In this document: piece by piece, positions 1 to 9,220 of the stretch
How the letters are laid out: every line of letters starts with the position of its first letter
Position numbering within the stretch: position 1 is the stretch's first letter
Source: Bradyrhizobium sp. STM 3843
GTDB lineage: Bacteria; Pseudomonadota; Alphaproteobacteria; Rhizobiales; Xanthobacteraceae
Direction: 5' to 3'
DNA length: 64,000 nucleotides
NCBI RefSeq assembly: GCF_000239815.1
Contig: NZ_CAFK01000242.1
Location: forward strand, 1-64,000
The notes under the pieces: generated by a model
Told to the model about the DNA's origin: nothing
The model's database searches: none
What the model saw: only the letters and a program-made list of their open reading frames with translations
Position numbers and translations under genes: made by a program

Positions 1-1389
<1,389 letters not shown>

Positions 1390-1470
1390 GCGAATGGCGA
1401 ATGGGGAGTAGCGAATAGAACAGACTGTTCGCTGCTTCCTCTTCATCACTCGCTATCAGCTATTCGCAGG
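1390..1470. repeat. Dispersed imperfect palindrome between atpD and atpC
   Basis: The gap between atpD and atpC is filled by a repeat built from GCGAAT/AGCGAATAG-type units that face each other around a short centre. A second copy at 18658-18738 matches its left arm at about 22 of 26 positions. Because the copy sits inside an operon it is probably transcribed and could fold in the mRNA. It is not a transposon: there is no coding capacity. Confidence 0.7.
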
Positions 1471-1476
1471 TGTTCA

Positions 1477-1884
1477 ATGGCTACTTTTCATTTTGATCTC
1501 GTGTCTCCGGAAAAGATCGCCTTCTCGGGCCAGGTCGACCAGGTCGACGTCCCCGGCCTGGAAGGTGATTTCGGCGTCCTGGCCGGGCATGCGCCGTTCG
1601 TCGCGGCCTTGCGACCGGGCATCCTGACCGTGACGACCGGCAACACGCGCGAGAAGATCATCGTGGCGGGCGGGCTTGCGGAAGTCTCCGAGAAGGGGCT
1701 GACCGTGCTCGCCGACATCGCCACTTCGCTCGCCGAGCTTGACCGCACCGCGCTCGCCGACGAAATCGCGAAGATGGAAGCCAAGCTCGCCGAAAAGGAA
1801 GGCGACGAGCTCGATCGTGCGATTGAACGGCTGGATCAGTTCAAGACCGTCCAGCAGCAGATCAACACGACTGCCCTGCATTAA
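1477..1884 (+). CDS. atpC: F1Fo ATP synthase subunit epsilon
   Basis: This 135-residue protein is the epsilon subunit of the F1 central stalk, which couples rotation to catalysis and inhibits wasteful ATP hydrolysis. The N-terminal beta-sandwich carries the family pattern FHFDLVSPEKIAFSG followed by VPGLEGDFGVLAGHAPF. The C-terminal part is a shorter helical region rich in Glu and Lys. Length is normal for alphaproteobacteria. It is the last gene of the atp operon: a strong hairpin terminator follows at 1927-1956 and the next gene is on the opposite strand. Confidence 0.97.
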   Translation: MATFHFDLVSPEKIAFSGQVDQVDVPGLEGDFGVLAGHAPFVAALRPGILTVTTGNTREKIIVAGGLAEVSEKGLTVLADIATSLAELDRTALADEIAKMEAKLAEKEGDELDRAIERLDQFKTVQQQINTTALH

Positions 1885-1925
1885 GCCGGCGGCGGCCCGA
1901 GAACTCGCAAACACCATCAATCAGC

Positions 1926-1957
1926 AAAAATGGCCGGGCATCGTCCCGGCCATTTTC
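1926..1957. terminator. Bidirectional intrinsic terminator between atpC and the Nudix gene
   Basis: A perfect 12-bp stem (AAAATGGCCGGG at 1927-1938, complement at 1945-1956) closes a 6-base loop. The A-run on one side and T-run on the other make it usable in both directions. It lies between the convergent atpC and RppH-type genes. Confidence 0.85.
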
Positions 1958-2464
1958 CTATCGAGCAGGTCCGGCGTAGTGGGCGAACTGTTGCGCCACG
2001 GCGCGATAGACCTCGCGGCGGAACGGCACGACGAGATCGGGCACGCGCGCAAGCTGCTCCCACCGCCACGCGTCGAATTCGGCCGCCTGTCCGTTGCGCG
2101 GCGTCAGCGGATCGATCTCCGCCTCACGCCCGATAAAGCGCATCGCGAACCATTTCTGGCGCTGGCCACGGAATGTCGCCAGCCGATGTGAGGGGTCGTC
2201 AAACGGCGGAAACTCATAAGTCAGCCAATCGCTCTCGCCGAGAAATTCGGCGGCGCGGATGCCTGTCTCCTCCCAGAGCTCGCGACGTGCCGCCTCGCGA
2301 AAATCCTCGCCCGGGTCGACGCCGCCTTGCGGCATCTGCCATTCAAGCCCGGGCAGGACGATCTCGGGCCCGTCGTCGCGGAAGCGGCGCCCCAGGAACA
2401 CCTCACCTTGTGCATTGAACAGCGCGATCCCGACATTCGGGCGATAGGGTCTGGTCTCGCTCAT
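1958..2464 (-). CDS. RppH-type Nudix RNA pyrophosphohydrolase (paralogue 1)
   Basis: A 168-residue Nudix hydrolase of the RppH type, expected to remove pyrophosphate from 5'-triphosphate RNA ends and so start mRNA decay. The Nudix box runs GGVDPGEDFREAARRELWEE with the expected catalytic glutamates, preceded by the WQMPQGGVD block typical of RppH. The open frame extends upstream to 2512, but ATG at 2464 gives the usual N-terminus (SETRPYRPNVG). It lies 57 bases downstream of a second, equally long Nudix gene on the same strand, so the two are a tandem duplication. Which of the two is the main RppH cannot be told from sequence. Confidence 0.9.
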   Translation of the reverse strand: MSETRPYRPNVGIALFNAQGEVFLGRRFRDDGPEIVLPGLEWQMPQGGVDPGEDFREAARRELWEETGIRAAEFLGESDWLTYEFPPFDDPSHRLATFRGQRQKWFAMRFIGREAEIDPLTPRNGQAAEFDAWRWEQLARVPDLVVPFRREVYRAVAQQFAHYAGPAR

Positions 2465-2521
2465 GGCCGCCTGAATTGACGCTATTGAGAACGCACGGCG
2501 CACGACGCGCACGCACGAACG

Positions 2522-3028
2522 CTATTTCCGTGCGAGATTGGCGAATTCCTGGACCACGCGCTCATAGACCGGCCGCTTGAACGGCACGATCAGCTCCGGC
2601 AGGTTCTGCATCGGCTCCCAGCGCCAGCCGACGAACTCAGCCTTGTGGTGGCCGCCGCCGGGATGGGCGACGTCGATCTCACTATCCTGGCCGGTGAAGC
2701 GCAAAGCAAACCACTTTTGACGCTGACCGCGATAGCGCCCCTTCCAGGCGCGCCCCGCCACCGTGCGCGGAATGTCGTAGGTCAGCCAGTCGCCGACTTC
2801 AGCGAGCTTCTCGACCGAACGCACGCTGGTTTCCTCATAGAGCTCACGCTGGGCCGCCTCCCAGGCTTCTTCGCCGGGGTCGACGCCACCTTGCGGCATC
2901 TGCCACACATGGGATTCGTCGACATGCTCGATCCCGCCGGCGCGGCGACCGATGAAGACCAGCCCCTCTTTGTTGATCAGCATGACGCCGACGCAGTCGC
3001 GGTAGGGCAGATCTTCGTAACGCGTCAT
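2522..3028 (-). CDS. rppH: RppH-type Nudix RNA pyrophosphohydrolase (paralogue 2)
   Basis: This 168-residue protein shows the full RppH signature: YRDCVGVMLIN near the N-terminus, WQMPQGGVDPGEE, and a Nudix box ending in REL-EETSV. It also has the RGQRQKWFALRF segment shared with its neighbour. It probably hydrolyses 5'-terminal pyrophosphate of RNA. It is the first of two tandem paralogues of identical length on the minus strand and lies 93 bases downstream of the polysaccharide deacetylase gene. The symbol is given to this copy because it looks closer to the family consensus; this choice is tentative. Confidence 0.88.
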   Translation of the reverse strand: MTRYEDLPYRDCVGVMLINKEGLVFIGRRAGGIEHVDESHVWQMPQGGVDPGEEAWEAAQRELYEETSVRSVEKLAEVGDWLTYDIPRTVAGRAWKGRYRGQRQKWFALRFTGQDSEIDVAHPGGGHHKAEFVGWRWEPMQNLPELIVPFKRPVYERVVQEFANLARK

Positions 3029-3121
3029 TCCATCAGGCCTTCCTGCGGCCGACTCGTTTCATTGAGTCTCGTTGAGCCGCTCGCGTCGCCGGTGCCGGCC
3101 GGTCGCTGGACCGGACGCCCG

Positions 3122-4336
3122 TTAATTCGATTTTGATTTCAGCATGGCCGTTGTCAATGGCACAAGCAGAATGCCTTTGCGGTCCAGCCCCTTGATCCAG
3201 GTTCCGATGCGCTCGATCGAGACCGGCAGGGCGGATGCCGTCCCGATTGCGACACCGCGATCTTTCGCCAGGCTCTCGAGCTTGGCCAGCGCATTCTCGA
3301 TCTCGACCGCTGTCGGGACCGCGTCGATCGCGACATCCCCCTTTGCGAAGGGCATGGCCTGCCCCGTTGCAAGCGCGTTGGCCACGCTGCGCGGAGCCGC
3401 ACCATCGTCAAAGAAGGCGAGTCCCCGTTTGGCGGCCTCGGCCATGATCGGCTGCATCGCGCTATCGGTCGCCACGAAGCGTGCGCCCATGAAGTTCGCC
3501 AACCCGACATAGCCCTGCAGCCGGCTCAAATGCCAATACAGCCGATCGACATTCTGGTCAGGCGCCAAGGTGGCGAGCAGCGTCTGCGGGCCGGGGTCGT
3601 TGTCCGGATAATCATACGGCTCCATCGGGATCTGCAGCAGGATTTCGTGCCGCTGCGCCCGCGCCCGCTCGGCGAGCTTGCCGGGATCGGAGCCGTAAGG
3701 GGTGAAGGCGAGCGTCACGGCCGGCGGCAGTTTCATGATCGCGTCGGCGGTCTTGGCCGCGCCGACGCCGAGCCCGCCGATCACGATCGCGACGACCGGC
3801 ATTTTCGCTGCTTTGGCCCGATCGGCGTCGGCCGCATAGGCCGTGAATGGCTTCAGTCCGTCAGCGGACACCGGAATCATGCCGTAGCGCGATTTCTCCA
3901 GCAGTCGCGGATCGACGCCGATCATGGCGGTGGCCGGCGCAGTCGTGCTCGAATCACTGCCGTCGGTCGCGCCGGAGCCGATCGCAACCTCGTGCCGCGC
4001 TCCACTGGAGCCGTCGATGATGGTCACGGTCTTGGCGCCGCTATTCGATTCCTGGCCCGCCGGCGCTGTGCCCTGCGGCTCGGACTTGCGCTCGGGCTTT
4101 GCCGCACCGGGCTTGGTGTCAGTGGGTTTGGCCCCATTGTTGATCGCAATCCGCGCCATCGGCTCACCGCCAAGCGGATCGTCATGGAATAGCGCAAAGC
4201 CGGCAAAGATGACCAGGAACAGGCCGAGCAGCACTGCCAGCGCCTGCCATCCCGTGAACGGAAGCCGAATCCGGCGCCTGCGACGTGTCTCCGTCTGCCC
4301 GAGCGGGGCGCTCAGCTCGTCGGCCGTTTCTGTCAT
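3122..4336 (-). CDS. Divergent polysaccharide deacetylase family protein
   Basis: A 404-residue single-pass membrane protein. Residues 1-25 are charged and cytoplasmic, a membrane segment covers about residues 28-50 (WQALAVLLGLFLVIFAGFALF), then a low-complexity Pro/Lys/Ser linker leads to a C-terminal domain from about residue 180. That domain matches the divergent polysaccharide deacetylase family (PF04748): PVVAIVIGGLGVG, VTLAFTPYG, EILLQIPMEP and FFDDGAA. A role in cell-envelope glycan metabolism is inferred from family and from its place directly after ctpA and the EnvC-like gene, an order often seen in Rhizobiales. Confidence 0.88.
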   Translation of the reverse strand: MTETADELSAPLGQTETRRRRRIRLPFTGWQALAVLLGLFLVIFAGFALFHDDPLGGEPMARIAINNGAKPTDTKPGAAKPERKSEPQGTAPAGQESNSGAKTVTIIDGSSGARHEVAIGSGATDGSDSSTTAPATAMIGVDPRLLEKSRYGMIPVSADGLKPFTAYAADADRAKAAKMPVVAIVIGGLGVGAAKTADAIMKLPPAVTLAFTPYGSDPGKLAERARAQRHEILLQIPMEPYDYPDNDPGPQTLLATLAPDQNVDRLYWHLSRLQGYVGLANFMGARFVATDSAMQPIMAEAAKRGLAFFDDGAAPRSVANALATGQAMPFAKGDVAIDAVPTAVEIENALAKLESLAKDRGVAIGTASALPVSIERIGTWIKGLDRKGILLVPLTTAMLKSKSN

Positions 4337-4452
4337 CGAAATTCCCGAATCAGTCCGGGCGACGATACCACGCCCAAGCGCCGGCGGCAGGCTTCGGGCT
4401 GGGCGACCGTAGAGCAGGGGAGGGTGGGCTGATACGCTGACGGGCCCAAATC

Positions 4453-4478
4453 AAAAAGGGCGGCCCGCAGGCCGCCCT
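4453..4478 (-). terminator. Intrinsic terminator downstream of ctpA
   Basis: A perfect 9-bp GC-rich stem (4457-4465 with 4470-4478, loop CGCA) is followed on the minus strand by five T residues (4453-4457). It lies 37 bases past the ctpA stop and would separate ctpA from the deacetylase gene, at least partly. Confidence 0.85.
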
Positions 4479-4514
4479 CTCGAAATCTCGCACTGGCTCG
4501 TTGCGCGCCGAGTA

Positions 4515-5900
4515 TCAGTTCGGCTTTGGCGTCTGGCGGTCGCTGACGGCCGGCTTGTCGGCAGCCGCCTTGTCGGTCGTCGTCGCAGCCGGTGCAGGGT
4601 TCGCCGAGGAGCTGCTCTTGATGCCGTGCAGGAGATCGTCGGCCATCTTCAGCGCCTTGTCGTCCTTGGCATCCGGCGGCACGTAGGACTGCGAGCCGGT
4701 CTTCTCGTCGCCATCGTTCTTCAGGTGGCCACGCAGCGAGGCCTCACCCTTGGTATCGGTGCGCGACTTAAGCTCATCCGGCACGTCCTGCAGCACCTCG
4801 ATATCAGGCACGATACCCTTGGCCTGGATCGACTTGCCCGACGGCGTGTAGTAGCGCGCGGTGGTCAGCCGCAGCGCGCCATTGCCAGCGCCGAGCGGGA
4901 TGATGGTCTGCACCGAGCCCTTGCCGAACGAGCGCGTGCCGACCAGCGTCGCGCGCTTGTGGTCCTGCAGCGCGCCTGCGACGATCTCGGAAGCCGACGC
5001 CGAGCCGCCATTGATCAGCACGATGACCGGCTTGCCCTTGGTGAGGTCGCCCGGATGCGCAGTCCGGCGCTGGGTCTCCTCGGCATTGCGGCCGCGGGTC
5101 GAGACGATCTCGCCGCGCTCCAGGAAGCTATCAGAGACGGTCACCGCCTCCTCGAGCAGGCCGCCCGGATTGTTGCGGAGATCGATGATGTAGCCCTTCA
5201 GCTTGTCACCGATCTGGTTCTGCAGGTCGCCGATGCTCTTCTTCAGGCCTTCGGTGGTCTGCTCGTTGAAGGTGGTGACGCGGATATAGGCGATGTCGTC
5301 AGCCTCGACGCGCGAGCGCACCGAACGGACGCGGATGTTGTCGCGGGTCAGCGTCACATCGAGCGGATTGTCGACACCCTTGCGAACGATCTTGAGCTTG
5401 ATCTTGGTGCCCACCGGCCCGCGCATCTTCTCGACCGCCTGGTTCAGGGTCAGTCCCTGCACCGCCTCTTCGTCGAGATTGGTGATGATGTCGTTGGCCT
5501 GGATGCCGGCTTTCGAGGCCGGCGTGTCGTCGATCGGCGAGACCACCTTGATCAGGCCGTCTTCCATCGTGACCTCGATGCCGAGGCCGCCGAACTCACC
5601 GCGGGTTTGCACCTGCATGTCGCGGAAGCTCTTGGCGTCCATGTAGCTCGAGTGCGGATCGAGGCCCGACAGCATGCCGCTGATCGCGGATTCCACGAGC
5701 TTCGAATCATCGGGCTTCTCGACGTAGTCGCTGCGCACCCGCTCGAACACGTCGCCGAACAGATTGAGCTGGCGATAGGTATCAGCGGTCGCGGCGCGCG
5801 CGGTCGATCCCATCAGCACTGCGCGTGGCTGGGTCACCATCAGGGTCAATGCCGCACCGGTGGCCGCGCTCAGGAGAATTACCGAAGTCTTACGCATCAT
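4515..5900 (-). CDS. ctpA: C-terminal processing peptidase, S41 family
   Basis: A 461-residue periplasmic serine protease. The N-terminus has a signal or anchor segment (residues 7-22). A PDZ domain covers about residues 95-180 (FGGLGIEVTMEDG, SPIDDTPASKAGI). The S41 catalytic core follows, with the Ser in GGSASASEI (298-306) and the Lys in RSFGKGS (about 327), the Ser-Lys dyad of tail-specific proteases. The C-terminal 70 residues are a disordered Asp/Lys/Pro-rich tail. Its ATG overlaps the stop of the upstream EnvC-like gene (ATGA at 5897-5900), so the two are translationally coupled and probably act together on peptidoglycan enzymes. Confidence 0.96.
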   Translation of the reverse strand: MMRKTSVILLSAATGAALTLMVTQPRAVLMGSTARAATADTYRQLNLFGDVFERVRSDYVEKPDDSKLVESAISGMLSGLDPHSSYMDAKSFRDMQVQTRGEFGGLGIEVTMEDGLIKVVSPIDDTPASKAGIQANDIITNLDEEAVQGLTLNQAVEKMRGPVGTKIKLKIVRKGVDNPLDVTLTRDNIRVRSVRSRVEADDIAYIRVTTFNEQTTEGLKKSIGDLQNQIGDKLKGYIIDLRNNPGGLLEEAVTVSDSFLERGEIVSTRGRNAEETQRRTAHPGDLTKGKPVIVLINGGSASASEIVAGALQDHKRATLVGTRSFGKGSVQTIIPLGAGNGALRLTTARYYTPSGKSIQAKGIVPDIEVLQDVPDELKSRTDTKGEASLRGHLKNDGDEKTGSQSYVPPDAKDDKALKMADDLLHGIKSSSSANPAPAATTTDKAAADKPAVSDRQTPKPN

Positions 5901-7273
5901 CCGCGTACCTTTTCGCCTTCATTTGTGGCCCACCATGGGCCTGGATCGATTGGAGTGCCGTCTTTACGAAATTCGACATAGAGCACTGGTTGGCTCGCAT
6001 TGGTGGCGAGAATGGAGGCCACCTGTGAGGTCGCCCCCATGGTCGCAACCGGCTCTCCCGCCTGAACAAACTGTCCGATAGTGACGGAAATGCGCTCCAT
6101 CCCGGCGATCAGGACATGATACCCGCCCCCGGCGTTGAGGATCAAGAGTTGTCCGTAGCTGCGGAAGGGGCCGGCATACACAACCCAGCCATCACACGGC
6201 GTTGTGACCTGGGCGCCCGGCCGCGTCGCCAAAGAAATGCCTTTATCAACGCTGCTGGCGCCGTCGGAACCGCCGAAACCGCGAATCTTGATGCCGTTCA
6301 CCGGAAAAGCGAGCATCCCTTTGCTTGAGGCGAAGGCGATGGCCGGGCTCTTGCGGTTCGGATTGCGCAGCGCGTTGACGTCGGGCTTGTTGTTGACCGG
6401 GACGCCCTGCAGGCTCGCCGTCACCGCGGCCTTGGCGGCGCTCTTGACGTCCTGCTCCATGGTCGAGATCAGGCCCTGCAGACTGTCGACCTGCTGGGCC
6501 AGCGCGACCGCGCGAACGCCTTCGGCCTGCATGTCCTTTTCGGCGGTCGACTGCTGGCGCTGCCGCTCGTCGACCAGAGCGGCGAGCCGCGTCTGATCGG
6601 CCCGCAGCTTGTCGCGGTCGAGCGCGAGCTTGTCACGTTCAGTGCCGATGGTCTTGCGCACGCCGAGCAGCTCGCCCAAATCGGCGGATAGCTTTTCGGC
6701 GCGGCTGCGCATCTCCGGCACGACCGAGCCCAACAGCATCGCGGTCCGCAGCGATTGCAGCGCATCCTCGGGGCGCACCAGGAGTGCCGGCGGGGTGCGA
6801 CGACCGGCGCGCTGCAGCGCCGCCAGCACCTCGATGATTTCGGACCGGCGCGATTCCAGCGAGTCGCGCAACTCCTGCTCACGGGCATCCAGGCCGCGCA
6901 ACCGGGTCTCAGCCTCGCCGATGCGGGCTTCGACGCCGCGCACCTGCGCGGCGACATCGACCAGTTGCTGATTGAGCTTGCTGCGATCCTGCCCGATCGA
7001 GGCAATGTCGGCCTTCAGCCGCTCCTGCGCCTCGGCCGCGTTTTTTTGCGCGGTGCGGGCTGCTTCCAGCTCCTGCACGCGCTGCTTCAGCGCGTCGGCG
7101 GACGCCTCAGCCGTTGGCGTGCCGATCGAGGGCCGCAATGCGGTCTGGCTGGATGCCGGCGCAAGGCCGGCCGAGAGGGTCGCGGACACAACCAGGGCGA
7201 ACAGCGGCGCGGCGCAAGCCCGGCCGGGACGGCCGGTGGGGAGGGGGGATCGAAGGGGCCGCGCAGCGGACAT
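5897..7273 (-). CDS. EnvC-like murein hydrolase activator (degenerate M23 domain)
   Basis: A 458-residue exported protein. A signal peptide covers about the first 40 residues, a long coiled coil runs from roughly residue 45 to 300 (heptads such as LEAARTAQKNAAEAQERL), and a C-terminal LytM/M23 domain fills the last 130 residues. The M23 metal-binding pattern is degraded: KGISLATRPG stands where active enzymes have a HxGxD stretch, and GYHVLIAGM replaces the HxH region. It is therefore more likely an amidase activator in the manner of EnvC than a peptidase. The frame is open upstream to 7414, but ATG at 7273 directly precedes the signal peptide. It is coupled to ctpA by a 4-base overlap. Confidence 0.88.
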   Translation of the reverse strand: MSAARPLRSPLPTGRPGRACAAPLFALVVSATLSAGLAPASSQTALRPSIGTPTAEASADALKQRVQELEAARTAQKNAAEAQERLKADIASIGQDRSKLNQQLVDVAAQVRGVEARIGEAETRLRGLDAREQELRDSLESRRSEIIEVLAALQRAGRRTPPALLVRPEDALQSLRTAMLLGSVVPEMRSRAEKLSADLGELLGVRKTIGTERDKLALDRDKLRADQTRLAALVDERQRQQSTAEKDMQAEGVRAVALAQQVDSLQGLISTMEQDVKSAAKAAVTASLQGVPVNNKPDVNALRNPNRKSPAIAFASSKGMLAFPVNGIKIRGFGGSDGASSVDKGISLATRPGAQVTTPCDGWVVYAGPFRSYGQLLILNAGGGYHVLIAGMERISVTIGQFVQAGEPVATMGATSQVASILATNASQPVLYVEFRKDGTPIDPGPWWATNEGEKVRG

Positions 7274-7304
7274 CGGATGGTAATGTGCTCGTCTCGGCGC
7301 CCGT

Positions 7305-7787
7305 TCAAGCGCGGTGATAGGGGTGGCCGGCCAGGATCGTCGCGGCCCGGTAAAGCTGCTCCAGAAGCAAAACGCGGACAATCTGATGCGGCCAGGTTGC
7401 GGTCCCGAAGGCAATCCTCAGTTTCGCTCTGCGCTGCAATTCGGGCGAAAGTCCGTCCGCCCCGCCGATCACGAAGGCGGCCGCGGGGGCGGCCGCGTCC
7501 CGCCAACGACCGAGCTGAGCGGCAAAGCTCGCACTGTCGATGTTCTGGCCGTGTTCGTCGAGCGTGACAAGCACGGATTTATCCGGGATGTGGGCGGTGA
7601 TCGCCGCCGCCTCCTCGGCCATGCGCGTCGCCGCATCGCGGGCGCGGCTTTCGCCGATTTCAATAATATCGAGGCCGCGGAAGCCGAGCTTGCGGCCAAG
7701 ATCGTCGAAGCGTTCGCGGTAGCGCTCGGCGAGCTCGCGTTCAGGGCCCTGCTTGAGCCGGCCAACGGCAATCACCACGCTGCGCAT
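7305..7787 (-). CDS. rlmH: 23S rRNA (pseudouridine1915-N3)-methyltransferase
   Basis: A 160-residue SPOUT methyltransferase of the RlmH/YbeA family, which methylates pseudouridine 1915 of 23S rRNA in assembled ribosomes. Family landmarks are LDEHGQNIDS, the SAM-binding FVIGGADGL loop and the C-terminal TWPHQIVRVLLLEQLYRA with its knot histidine. The start ATG at 7787 gives MRSVVIAVGRLK, the usual N-terminus. It sits between rsfS and the EnvC-like gene on the same strand, the common rsfS-rlmH pairing. Confidence 0.97.
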   Translation of the reverse strand: MRSVVIAVGRLKQGPERELAERYRERFDDLGRKLGFRGLDIIEIGESRARDAATRMAEEAAAITAHIPDKSVLVTLDEHGQNIDSASFAAQLGRWRDAAAPAAAFVIGGADGLSPELQRRAKLRIAFGTATWPHQIVRVLLLEQLYRAATILAGHPYHRA

Positions 7788-7833
7788 GCGACAGCGTTAG
7801 CATGCGCTCGCGCCGCGTGACACCGTCGTCGCG

Positions 7834-8256
7834 TCAGAGCGTCTTCGCCGGCTTCGGCCCCTGCGTCCACAACCGTTCGAGATTGTAGAACTCGCGGACC
7901 TCGGGCCTGAACACGTGTACGATCACGTCGCCGGAATCGATCAGCACCCAATCGCAATTGGGCAAGCCTTCGATATGGGGCGGCTTGGCACCGGCTTCCT
8001 TCAGGCCTTTGGCGACGTTTTCCGCGATCGAGCCCACGTGCCGGTTGGACCGGCCCGAGGTGACGACCATGTAGTCGGAATAAGCCGATTTGCCGCGGAG
8101 GTCGATGGTGACCGTTTCTTCCGCCTTCATATCGTCGAGGCGGGAGAGGATGGTGCTCAAGGTCTTGTCGGCGTCGGGTTGCGCCTGCAAGGCCGCTTTC
8201 GAGGTCGCAGTTTTACGCGCAGACTTTACCGTCTTGGGTAAAACCGACTGGGACAA
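7834..8256 (-). CDS. rsfS: Ribosomal silencing factor RsfS
   Basis: A 140-residue RsfS/Iojap protein, which binds L14 on the 50S subunit and blocks subunit joining during starvation. Conserved features: DLRGKSAYSDYMVVTSGRSNRH, HIEGLPNCDWVLIDSGDVIVHVF and a terminal REFYNLERLW. The N-terminal 30 residues are a Lys/Ala-rich extension. No ATG is available at the right place; translation probably begins at TTG 8256 or at an in-frame CTG at 8271, which lies closer to an AAAGGA ribosome-binding sequence, so the exact start is uncertain. It is the usual partner of nadD and rlmH. Confidence 0.94.
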   Translation of the reverse strand: MSQSVLPKTVKSARKTATSKAALQAQPDADKTLSTILSRLDDMKAEETVTIDLRGKSAYSDYMVVTSGRSNRHVGSIAENVAKGLKEAGAKPPHIEGLPNCDWVLIDSGDVIVHVFRPEVREFYNLERLWTQGPKPAKTL

Positions 8257-8506
8257 TACAGATGTGGTCAGGGACCATTCCTTTCACTGTATCGCAGGCC
8301 GAATCTGTCTTCGCCTGCCGACTATACTACGCATGTGGGGTTAACGAGTTCAATAATCCAGTACCCCACTTTTCCAGGCACTTTTCCGAGGTTAGGTAAC
8401 AGAATCGGCCCTCAAAACCCCGGAGCAAGGGGGCCGATCAACGCTATGCACGTTTAGTGCCCATGCATGTTTGGTACCGCACGCGCGTTTCGCTGCGGAC
8501 CTGCAT

Positions 8507-9148
8507 CTATGCCGACTTCCAGCTGCCGTCCGGGTTCCTGAGGCCGGTCGACGACAGGTTCAGTTTCAATCCGCTCAGGAATACCCAGGCCGGCGCGCGG
8601 CGATCCGCAAGCCGGGCCGCCTGGGTCTCTGGGATGCGGTAGCGGGCGAGGGCGCGGGCCGCAGGCGCGGTCAAGGCGCGGAAGCTCTGTGGCGGCCGAT
8701 CGATCACCGCAATCGGCACTTGGGCAGCGATGCGCTGCCAGTTCTGCCAACGATGGAACTGCGCGAGATTGTCAGCGCCCATGATCCAGACAAAGCGCAG
8801 GCGCGACGCACGCTTGCGCAAGTAGTTGATCGTGTCGGCAGTGTAGCGGGTACCGATGACGGATTCGAGACAGCTGATTTCGATCCGGGGGTCGGCGGCC
8901 ATTTTCTGTGCGGCCGCGGCGCGCTCGGCCAGCCCATGCAGCCCGCCATTGTCCTTGAGCGGGTTGCCCGGTGTGACCAGCCACCAGACGCGATCGAGTT
9001 GCAATCGCTTCAGCGCGAACAGGCTGATCGCGCGATGCGCCTGATGCGGCGGATTGAAGGAGCCGCCGAGCAGGCCGATGCGCATGCCATCGCTGTAAGG
9101 CGGCAGACCATGAGGAAACGCGGGCGCGGCGGCGGAGATGTCGCTCAA
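8507..9148 (-). CDS. nadD: Nicotinate-nucleotide adenylyltransferase
   Basis: A 213-residue NadD enzyme, joining ATP and nicotinate mononucleotide to make deamido-NAD. The nucleotidyltransferase signature GGSFNPPHQAH lies at about residues 28-38 after a 20-residue N-terminal extension. Further landmarks are WWLVTPGNPLK, FVWIMGADNLAQFHRW and the C-terminal LSSTGLR (the ISSTxIR block). A shorter start at the internal ATG (MRIGLLGG) is possible. It is preceded by proA and followed 250 bases later by rsfS on the same strand. Confidence 0.96.
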   Translation of the reverse strand: MSDISAAAPAFPHGLPPYSDGMRIGLLGGSFNPPHQAHRAISLFALKRLQLDRVWWLVTPGNPLKDNGGLHGLAERAAAAQKMAADPRIEISCLESVIGTRYTADTINYLRKRASRLRFVWIMGADNLAQFHRWQNWQRIAAQVPIAVIDRPPQSFRALTAPAARALARYRIPETQAARLADRRAPAWVFLSGLKLNLSSTGLRNPDGSWKSA

Positions 9149-9220
9149 TGACGTCTCCGCTGCGGGCTGCGGCAGCTCGGCTGTTGGCTCACGCTCGGTT
9201 GACCTGCAAGCGCATCGACG

